A DNA stretch of 19,291 nucleotides from JAVBLU01 sp031553225 (GTDB lineage: Bacteria; Bacillota; Clostridia; Christensenellales; UBA1750). Position 1 is the stretch's first letter; every line of letters begins with the position of its first letter. A model generated the notes under the pieces. It was not told where the DNA came from and searched no databases. It saw only the letters and a program-made list of their open reading frames with translations. The stretch is taken from positions 1-19,291 of the forward strand of contig JAVBLU010000054.1 in NCBI GenBank assembly GCA_031553225.1, in the 5' to 3' direction. Positions 6,816 to 12,570 of the stretch are shown piece after piece. The position numbers and the translations under genes were made by a program.

Positions 6816-8440
6816 CAAACCATCTCCAAATCCTTCATCGTGAGGTAGACGGCCGCCAGATGCGACTTGCCCGGCGGATCGCCGAAATTCGTGTAGTCCA
6901 CAAGGAAGACTCGGCCGTCGGGCAGCATCAGGTGCGAGGAATAGCCGTGATCCGGGCGATGCCCCTCGTGAAAATCGTTGGCGTGAATCTGGATGAGCCG
7001 CTCCCTTTGGTAGCGGTCGGGCAGCGTTTTGTCGCCGGCGGTAAAATGCCAGTGAACGTCCGGGTGCGTGGGGTTGCGTACGTCGTAGGCGACGCTTGTC
7101 CAGAAGCTCTCCCCGCACGCGCCGTACCCGCCGAACTGCGTGCGGGCCTTCAGGTTGCCGCCGTAGAAGCATGTGGCCGTCACGTCGCGCTGAAACACGC
7201 ATACCGACAGGGCCACCCGGCCGTCCACGCTCAGCGTGAGCAGCCCGTGTTCGTTTGTCAGGCGCAGCGCGTGCGGGGCGGTCATGTCCACGGCCTGAAA
7301 GTGCCGCTTCATGTCCGGGGTAAAGGACACCCCGCCCGGCGCGATGTAGCATACCCCGCCCACGTCGGAGATCGTGTCCAGGTTGCTCAGCGACATCATG
7401 GCCACGGGCGCGAGCGCCTGATCGCCGCTCACGCGCACCACGGCCTGCAGCGATGCCTCGCTGTGGCTGTTTTGGGGCGGAAAGAGCATGTACATGCACT
7501 CGTGTTCCGGCGCGTTGACGATGCGCAGCTCGTCCCCGGCAAAGGACGCGTTGTGGAAGGTGCGCGGGCCGCCCACCTGCCAGGTGCCCGCTTCGGCGCG
7601 CAGATCGCCGACCCATGCGTACGTGCCCAGGGGGCCGTTCACGTGGCGGCCGCTCACCAGTACGCGCCCGTCCGGAAGGGCCTTGCCGTACGGCCGGTGC
7701 AGTGCGAAGGGCAGGCGCTGCGGCTCGGACCAGTTGTAGCCCTGGTCGCGCGAGAAGGAAACAAAACACGGGATGCCCGCGGAGTGGTTCTCGCGCATCA
7801 GGCAGGCGAGCGAGCCGTCGGGCATGAGTACGATGGCGCCTTCGCAGTAGCGGAAGTACCCGTCGTGCGCCACCGTGCCGCGAAGCGTCCAGGTATCGCC
7901 CCCGTCCGTGGACACGGTAAGGATCACGGCGAACTCCTGCGAGTCGCGCCGCAGGGTGTGCGACACGATGGTTAAGGTGCCGTCCGGCAGCTCCACAATG
8001 CGGTCGGGCTCAAACCCGCCGATGCCATAGTCGCAGGGCTTTGACCACGTGGTGCCGCCGTCGTGGCTCCAGTAGATCCAGTTGCCCGGCGCTTGATCCT
8101 CGTGGAAATGGCCGTAGTCGTCGTGGTCGATGATCACTGCCAGCCGCCCGTCGGAAAGCAGGCTGAGCCGCGGGGTCACCAGGCGCTCCTGGCCGATGCG
8201 CAGGTCTGCCTGGTCCACCACGCTGAAGCGCTCCCAGGTGCGGCCGTCGTCGTCGCTCTTCAGGATGGTGAGCACCTGCGTCTCCTGCGACCAGTGCTGG
8301 TCGTTATCGCTGTACACAAGCAGCATGCGTCCACCCGGCAAGCGCACGACGTCGGGGTTCTTGGTGAATCGTCCGGGGCTTATGAAGGCGTTGAATACGC
8401 GGTCCTTCACGCTGCGGGGATGGGTGTAAAGCTTTGACAT
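6815..8440 (-). CDS. Sialidase-like propeller protein with lectin-like insertion
   Basis: The 541-residue protein has four Asp boxes (residues 62-69, 125-132, 177-184, 230-237). It then has a stretch of about 180 residues (roughly 300-480) that looks like a concanavalin/laminin-G-type beta-sandwich, and the last propeller blade returns near HGYSSHLMLPDG (498-509). By eye Glu200, Arg216, Arg265 and Tyr500 fit sialidase positions. The RIP arginine is Lys27 (KNPD), and the acid/base aspartate position appears to be Ser51. It may have a different glycosidase or lyase activity or bind glycans. No signal peptide is seen. The start is uncertain: ATG at 8440 is chosen, but a TTG at 8446 has better spacing to AAGGCGG. 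It lies 40 bases after nanA and overlaps the RraA-like gene. Confidence 0.8.
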   Translation of the reverse strand: MSKLYTHPRSVKDRVFNAFISPGRFTKNPDVVRLPGGRMLLVYSDNDQHWSQETQVLTILKSDDDGRTWERFSVVDQADLRIGQERLVTPRLSLLSDGRLAVIIDHDDYGHFHEDQAPGNWIYWSHDGGTTWSKPCDYGIGGFEPDRIVELPDGTLTIVSHTLRRDSQEFAVILTVSTDGGDTWTLRGTVAHDGYFRYCEGAIVLMPDGSLACLMRENHSAGIPCFVSFSRDQGYNWSEPQRLPFALHRPYGKALPDGRVLVSGRHVNGPLGTYAWVGDLRAEAGTWQVGGPRTFHNASFAGDELRIVNAPEHECMYMLFPPQNSHSEASLQAVVRVSGDQALAPVAMMSLSNLDTISDVGGVCYIAPGGVSFTPDMKRHFQAVDMTAPHALRLTNEHGLLTLSVDGRVALSVCVFQRDVTATCFYGGNLKARTQFGGYGACGESFWTSVAYDVRNPTHPDVHWHFTAGDKTLPDRYQRERLIQIHANDFHEGHRPDHGYSSHLMLPDGRVFLVDYTNFGDPPGKSHLAAVYLTMKDLEMV

Positions 8441-8480
8441 GTCCAAGGCTGCGCCACCGCCTTTCCTTTTGCCCTGTATC

Positions 8481-9356
8481 CTATTTCAGGTATTCGTCGT
8501 ACACGCGGTCCAAAGCGGCTGTCATCTCTGGGGAGAGGGGCTTGAAGGGCGAGCGGCACCCGCCGCAGGGCACGCCTTTTCTGCCCACCAGGTACTTGGT
8601 GGCCTGGAAGTTGCCCGCCGCGAGCACGGCGTCGATGATGTCGTTGATCGCCTTCTGCTCGGCCAGGGCCTGCGGCATCAGGTTCCGCTCGAACAGGCTC
8701 TTCACGGCCAGAGCGCGGGGCAGCATGAAGTTGAACGTGGAGCCGATCGCGCCGTGCGCACCCATGGACAGCCCGGCCAGGAACACCTCGTCGTGGCCGT
8801 TGTACAGGGTAAAGCGCGGCACGGTCTTCATGATGCGCTCCAGCTGGAACAGGTCGGGCGAGGTGTGCTTCACGCCGACGATGAGCGGGTTTTGTCCAAA
8901 CGTGCGCATGTTGTCCAAGGTGAAGTTCACCCCGGAAAGCGCCGGAAAGTTGTAGATGATCATGGGCGCGCCCGTGGCGCTGATGATCGCCTCATAGTGC
9001 GCGGCGATCTCGGAAAAACCGTACTTATAGTAGAAAGGGGGAACAGCGGAGAGCGCGTCCGCGCCCGCGTCCACGGCCTCCCGGCCAAGCCGGACCGACA
9101 GGTCGGTTCCGGGCGTGCCCACGTGTACGATGACCGCCGCCCGGCCGGCAATCTGCCTGGTCGCCGCGCGCACCACCGCGGTGCGCTCCTCCAGGGTAAG
9201 CAGATGGCATTCGCCCGTGCTGCCCGTCAGATAAAAGCCCTTCGCGCCTTCGGCGATGAGCAGGTCCACCAGGGCGCGCACCGCGCCCTCGTCCACCGAT
9301 CCGGAAGCGTTGAAAGGCGTGAGTAGCGCGGGGAAAACGCCGCGTAAATCCTTCAT
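8481..9356 (-). CDS. nanA: N-acetylneuraminate lyase
   Basis: The 291-residue TIM-barrel protein of the DapA/NanA superfamily cleaves N-acetylneuraminate to pyruvate and N-acetylmannosamine. It carries the lyase-specific set: GSTGE at 45-49, PPFYY at 106-110, Tyr135 in YNFPALSGV, Schiff-base Lys163 in GVKHTS, Asp189-Glu190 in NGHDE, and Ser206 in GSTFN. These match by eye E. coli Ser47/Thr48, Tyr137, Lys165, Asp191/Glu192 and Ser208, which separates it from dihydrodipicolinate synthase. The ATG at 9356 follows AAAGGAGG, which overlaps the end of the oxidoreductase gene; the longer upstream open frame is not used. It acts in the cytoplasm on acid released by the sialidase or imported free. A relative acting on KDN or another nonulosonate cannot be excluded. 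Confidence 0.88.
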   Translation of the reverse strand: MKDLRGVFPALLTPFNASGSVDEGAVRALVDLLIAEGAKGFYLTGSTGECHLLTLEERTAVVRAATRQIAGRAAVIVHVGTPGTDLSVRLGREAVDAGADALSAVPPFYYKYGFSEIAAHYEAIISATGAPMIIYNFPALSGVNFTLDNMRTFGQNPLIVGVKHTSPDLFQLERIMKTVPRFTLYNGHDEVFLAGLSMGAHGAIGSTFNFMLPRALAVKSLFERNLMPQALAEQKAINDIIDAVLAAGNFQATKYLVGRKGVPCGGCRSPFKPLSPEMTAALDRVYDEYLK

Positions 9357-9370
9357 GCCGGTTCCTCCTT

Positions 9371-10357
9371 TCATGTGAGCGCAACGCGCCCGCCGCCCTC
9401 GGCGGAACGCACCGCGCCAAACACCATGGAAAGCGTGCCCAGGTTGTCGCGGCCGCTGGTTTGCGGCGCTTTTCCGTTCCGCATCGCCGTTAAAAACTCG
9501 TCCAGCAGGTACGCCTGCCCGCACAGGGGCATATCCGGCAGATCCGCGGGTGCGAGCGTTCCGCCCAAGGGGCCCTTGTACAGCCGCTCGTCCTCGCACA
9601 CGTAGACGCCGCCCGGGCATTCCACGCGCCATGTGCAGCCGTTGCTCGTGCGGGCGATGTCGATCGTGTGCCAGGTGCCCTGGTAGCACACGCGCAAGCC
9701 GCTTTCGTAGTCGAAGAGCGCGACGGCCGATCCGTTGCCCGCGAAGCGGCTCCAGGGCGGATTCCACTCGATGGCTTGAACACCTGCGGGCTCCTGGCCG
9801 AGCACGTAGCGGATCGTATCGAAGTGATGGTTGGACATATCAACCAGCAGGGGATGGGGCATGGTGTCGCGGAAGCTGTCGCGCGTGAAGATATGGCGGA
9901 AGGTGACGAACACCTGGCCGGGCGGGCCGTACTCGCCCGTGCGGACCAGGCTGCGCAGGCCGTGAATAAAGGGGGAATGCCGCCGGTTTTGCGCCACGCT
10001 GATCATCACGCCCGCCCGGTCGGCGGCGGCGACGATGCGCCGGGCGGCCTCCAGCGTTGGGGCCAAGGGCTTTTCGCACAGGATGTGCAGCCCGCGTTCC
10101 GCCGCCTGCACGCAGCACGCCTCGTGCGCGTCGGGGGGAACCACCACCAGCGCCATGTCCGCGCGGATGTCCGCCGTCTCCTCAAAGGAGGAGAAGACCA
10201 GCTCGCGCGGCAGCCGACCGCTCGCAATCAGCGCCTCGCGCGTTTCCCGGTGCGGCTCCACGCACGCGGCGACGCGCGCGCGTGGTTCGGCAGACAGGGC
10301 CTGCAGCCAGGCCTTGCCCATCACGCCCAGTCCAAGCAGTATGACATCCGCGCTCAT
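9371..10357 (-). CDS. Gfo/Idh/MocA-family NAD(P)-dependent oxidoreductase
   Basis: The 328-residue protein has an N-terminal Rossmann fold with GLGVMG (residues 9-14), the CEKP motif at 94-97 and the C-terminal alpha/beta domain with the catalytic-region motif DMSNHHFDTIRYVLG (173-187). Such enzymes oxidise or reduce sugar hydroxyls, often through a transient keto intermediate. Its place directly before nanA recalls the oxidoreductase NanOx of Ruminococcus gnavus, which turns 2,7-anhydro-Neu5Ac into Neu5Ac and belongs to the same superfamily. Its motifs are not close to E. coli YjhC, however, so that role is only a hypothesis. The ATG at 10357 is preceded by GGTAGGTG, which overlaps the stop of the dehydrogenase gene. 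The longer open frame to 10435 lies over that neighbouring gene. Confidence 0.85.
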   Translation of the reverse strand: MSADVILLGLGVMGKAWLQALSAEPRARVAACVEPHRETREALIASGRLPRELVFSSFEETADIRADMALVVVPPDAHEACCVQAAERGLHILCEKPLAPTLEAARRIVAAADRAGVMISVAQNRRHSPFIHGLRSLVRTGEYGPPGQVFVTFRHIFTRDSFRDTMPHPLLVDMSNHHFDTIRYVLGQEPAGVQAIEWNPPWSRFAGNGSAVALFDYESGLRVCYQGTWHTIDIARTSNGCTWRVECPGGVYVCEDERLYKGPLGGTLAPADLPDMPLCGQAYLLDEFLTAMRNGKAPQTSGRDNLGTLSMVFGAVRSAEGGGRVALT

Positions 10358-10367
10358 GAAAGAACAC

Positions 10368-11375
10368 CTACCATGGCAGGATAACCGTCTTGATCGCTTC
10401 GCTCGGGGTCGCCAGCGCCTCCGCCGCGCCCTCAAGAGGCACGCGGCGCGTCACGATGCGTGCCGCGTCCAAACGCCCGGCCTCCAAAAGCCGCAGCGCC
10501 GCCTCGAACTCGCCTGCAAAGGAACGGCTGCCCACAAGGGAGATCTCCTTGCGCCATAAATCGTGCGGAGGTACCTGTGCATACAGCGCGGGCCCGGCCA
10601 CGCCGTAGCAGAGCACCCGGCCTCCGGCAGCGCAGAAGGAGACGGCTTTACCGGTAAACTCCGGGGCGGAACGCGTGTTGATCACCACGTCCGCGCCGGC
10701 CATCAGGCGGATGTCCGCATCCGCGGGGGAGGCGTCGTAGCCGGGCAGCACGGCGTCCGCGCCCATCAGCCGTGCGAGCGCCAGGCGTTCGGGCTTGTCG
10801 TCGGCCAGCACAATGCAGCTGGCGCCCATCAACCGCGCCACAGCCACAAAGAGCTGCGCGCCCGCGCCGCCGCCCAAAATAAGAACGCGCTCGCCCACCG
10901 CGAGGCGCACGCGCGCCGCAGAATGCAGCACGCAGGCCAGGGGCTCGGCGAGCGAGGCGATATCAAAGGGCAAACCGCTGAGGATCGGATAGCACTGGTG
11001 CCGCTCCACAAGCGCCATCTGCGCGTAGCCGCCGCCGATGTCCGGCGTGCGCGGCCTGCGGCCAAGGCACAGATGCGCGTAGCCGCCGCGGCAGTGCGCG
11101 CATACCCCGCACCCTGCGTTGGGCGATACGGCGACGGGCGTGCCCTCCGGCAGGGCGGCGCAATCGGAGCGCAGCACAACCCCGGCCATCTCGTGGCCAG
11201 GAATGGCGGGAAAAGAAGCCTCGGGCGCGTTTGCGCCCGCCTTGTAGGCGCTGATCTCTCCGCCGCAGACGCCGCACGCCTCAACGCGCACAAGCACCTT
11301 GCCGGGTACGAACGCGGGATCGGGAACTTCCTGCACAGAAAAACGCTGTCCTCCATAGTGAAGCAAAGCCTTCAT
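10368..11375 (-). CDS. Zinc-dependent alcohol/polyol dehydrogenase (MDR family)
   Basis: The 335-residue medium-chain dehydrogenase is the first gene of the long operon. Catalytic zinc ligands are visible as Cys37 (in CGVCGGE), His61-Glu62 (GHE) and Glu144 (AEP). The structural zinc site has Cys89, Cys92, Cys95 and Cys103. A Rossmann segment (VLILGGGAGAQ, 164-174) binds NAD(P). Relatives are sorbitol, threonine and galactitol-1-phosphate dehydrogenases, so a sugar alcohol, sugar acid or its phosphate is a likely substrate. The usual Asp after the catalytic Cys motif is Glu40 here. The start at 11375 has only a weak ribosome binding site (GGTGATG), and the predicted promoter leaves a very short leader. 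The TAG stop lies 11 bases before the next gene. Confidence 0.88.
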   Translation of the reverse strand: MKALLHYGGQRFSVQEVPDPAFVPGKVLVRVEACGVCGGEISAYKAGANAPEASFPAIPGHEMAGVVLRSDCAALPEGTPVAVSPNAGCGVCAHCRGGYAHLCLGRRPRTPDIGGGYAQMALVERHQCYPILSGLPFDIASLAEPLACVLHSAARVRLAVGERVLILGGGAGAQLFVAVARLMGASCIVLADDKPERLALARLMGADAVLPGYDASPADADIRLMAGADVVINTRSAPEFTGKAVSFCAAGGRVLCYGVAGPALYAQVPPHDLWRKEISLVGSRSFAGEFEAALRLLEAGRLDAARIVTRRVPLEGAAEALATPSEAIKTVILPW

Positions 11376-11393
11376 CCAGCATCACCCAAGCAG

Positions 11394-11422
11394 ATTGTAG
11401 CACACAGCATGCACAAAGTAAA
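11394..11422 (-). promoter_or_regulatory. Predicted promoter of the long minus-strand operon
   Basis: Read on the minus strand, TTTACT (plus 11417-11422) and TACAAT (11394-11399) are separated by exactly 17 bases, and the -10 box is extended by TG at the right position (TGCTACAAT). Transcription would start about 10 bases before the dehydrogenase ATG at 11375, giving a very short leader. This fits the housekeeping sigma-A consensus at four and five of six bases. Confidence 0.6.
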
Positions 11423-11429
11423 CATACAT

Positions 11430-11439
11430 CTTTGCAAAG
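11430..11439. promoter_or_regulatory. Palindrome CTTTGCAAAG, candidate operator
   Basis: This perfect 10-base palindrome lies eight bases upstream of the predicted -35 box of the operon. Another CAAAG (11414-11418) overlaps the -35 box and forms an inverted pair with CTTTG at 11430-11434. The position suits a repressor or activator site. No regulator gene is present in the window, so the binding protein is unknown. Confidence 0.4.
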
Positions 11440-11545
11440 TTGACACATAAACCCGTGCGGAATCGCCAAATTGCAGACAGCTTTGCTTTGGCTGTTCGGC
11501 TGCCGCCTTGTCGTTCGCTTGATGCGCCGCGCCGCAGAGCGCCCA

Positions 11546-11582
11546 AAGGCCCCGCGGTCTCGGCTGAGCGCCGCGGGGCCTT
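11546..11582 (-). terminator. Strong hairpin after kduD, terminator-like
   Basis: AAGGCCCCGCGG (11546-11557) and CCGCGGGGCCTT (11571-11582) form a perfect 12-pair stem with a 13-base loop that can itself pair (CTC/GAG). It starts 33 bases after the kduD stop on the minus strand. The following U-run is short (TTT then GGG), so termination may be partial. It separates kduD from the promoter of the long operon, supporting separate transcription units. Confidence 0.6.
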
Positions 11583-11614
11583 CGTACAGGGCGTTTTTGG
11601 TTGCCGGGGCGGCG

Positions 11615-12373
11615 TTATCGTGCCAGCCACCCGCCGTCCACGGCCAGGGTGAAGCCGTGGACATAGGCGGCGGCGTCGGAACAGAGGAAAACGGCCGCGC
11701 CGGCCAGATCCTGCGGCGCGCCCCAGCGCCCGGCGGGGATGCGGTCCATGAGGGACGGCGCGCGGGCCGGATCCTGAAGGACTGCCGCGGTCAGGTCGGT
11801 GTCCATGTAGCCGGGGGCGATGGCGTTCACGTTGATGCCATAGCGCGCCCACTCGTTGGCCAGCGCGCGCGTCATGCCCAGCACGGCGCTTTTGGAGGCC
11901 GTGTAGGATACGCAGCGTATGCCGCCCTGGAAGGACAGCATGGAGGCCAGGTTCAGAATCTTGCCGCCGCCCGCATCCTTCATGTGATGCGCGGCGCGCT
12001 GGCTCAGCAGAAACACTGCGCGCAGGTTCACGTCCATAACGGCGTCAAAGTCCGCTTCGCTCATACACAGCGCATCGTCGCGCCGCGTGATGCCCGCGTT
12101 GTTCACCAGGATGTGCAGCGCCCCAAAGCGCGCAAGACATCCCGCCACAGCCGCCTCGGGCGCAGCGGGGTCGCCCAGGTCGGCTTGCAGGCAGCCAAAG
12201 GCGCGCCCAGCGCCCTCGACGGCCGCGCGGCATGCCTGCATGTCGCCCGTGGCAACGCCGAATACGTCCGCGCCCGCCTCCGCAAGCGCCTGTGCGATGG
12301 CGAGCCCCAGGCCGCGGCGGCAGCCCGTCACCAGAGCCACCCTGCCGCGCAGGGAAAACGTGTCCATGACCAT
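11615..12373 (-). CDS. kduD: 2-dehydro-3-deoxy-D-gluconate 5-dehydrogenase (KduD-like SDR)
   Basis: The 252-residue short-chain dehydrogenase has TGCRRGLG (residues 16-23) for NAD(H), NNAG (91-94), and the Ser144-Tyr157-Lys161 triad. Long stretches match what I remember of E. coli KduD, notably LASMLSFQGGIR, NVNAIAPGYM, DRIPAGRWG and the end AVDGGWLAR. KduD interconverts 2,5-diketo-3-deoxygluconate and 2-keto-3-deoxygluconate in breakdown of unsaturated uronates from pectin or glycosaminoglycans. KduI, KdgK and KdgA are not in the window, so a related keto-deoxy acid is also possible. The ATG at 12373 has GGGAGGG about nine bases upstream; a second ATG at 12367 is farther away. The gene is transcribed away from the second ABC transporter and toward the long operon, separated from it by a hairpin and a new promoter. 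Confidence 0.88.
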   Translation of the reverse strand: MVMDTFSLRGRVALVTGCRRGLGLAIAQALAEAGADVFGVATGDMQACRAAVEGAGRAFGCLQADLGDPAAPEAAVAGCLARFGALHILVNNAGITRRDDALCMSEADFDAVMDVNLRAVFLLSQRAAHHMKDAGGGKILNLASMLSFQGGIRCVSYTASKSAVLGMTRALANEWARYGINVNAIAPGYMDTDLTAAVLQDPARAPSLMDRIPAGRWGAPQDLAGAAVFLCSDAAAYVHGFTLAVDGGWLAR

Positions 12374-12424
12374 GCCGGAGTCCCTCCCATATCCGTCCGT
12401 TTTGCACAGCGCAAGGATACCTCA

Positions 12425-12434
12425 TGTGGCCACA
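12425..12434. promoter_or_regulatory. Palindrome TGTGGCCACA in divergent region, candidate operator
   Basis: This perfect 10-base palindrome lies between kduD and the plus-strand promoter of the second transporter, about 37 bases upstream of its -35 box. The region also holds CCGTTTT and AAAACGG in inverted orientation on either side. A shared regulator site is possible. No convincing kduD promoter was found; TTGTTT-17-TATCCT on the minus strand is a weak candidate. Confidence 0.35.
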
Positions 12435-12471
12435 AAAAACAACATAATGTACAGGGAATGGAAAACGGCAA

Positions 12472-12500
12472 TTGACTTATGTCTTTAACGATGATAGTAT
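12472..12500 (+). promoter_or_regulatory. Predicted sigma-A promoter of the second ABC transporter
   Basis: TTGACT (12472-12477) and TAGTAT (12495-12500) are separated by exactly 17 bases in an AT-rich patch of an otherwise GC-rich window. Transcription would start near 12507, leaving about 64 bases of leader before the ATG at 12571. Confidence 0.7.
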
Positions 12501-12570
12501 AGATATTGGAATTTTGACGGTTCTTACCACCCTGTCCATGCGCCATAAACAGAACACAGGAGGGAGTCAC

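Noticed and set aside
6816..7769. Upstream extension of the RraA-like frame that would give a 566-residue protein
   Set aside because: The added part is Arg-rich and overlaps the sialidase-like gene in another frame. The ATG at 6815 gives a normal full-length RraA-like protein with a ribosome binding site.
9357..9767. Upstream extension of the NanA frame
   Set aside because: It lies inside the oxidoreductase gene in another frame. NanA is complete from 9356, with AAAGGAGG before it.
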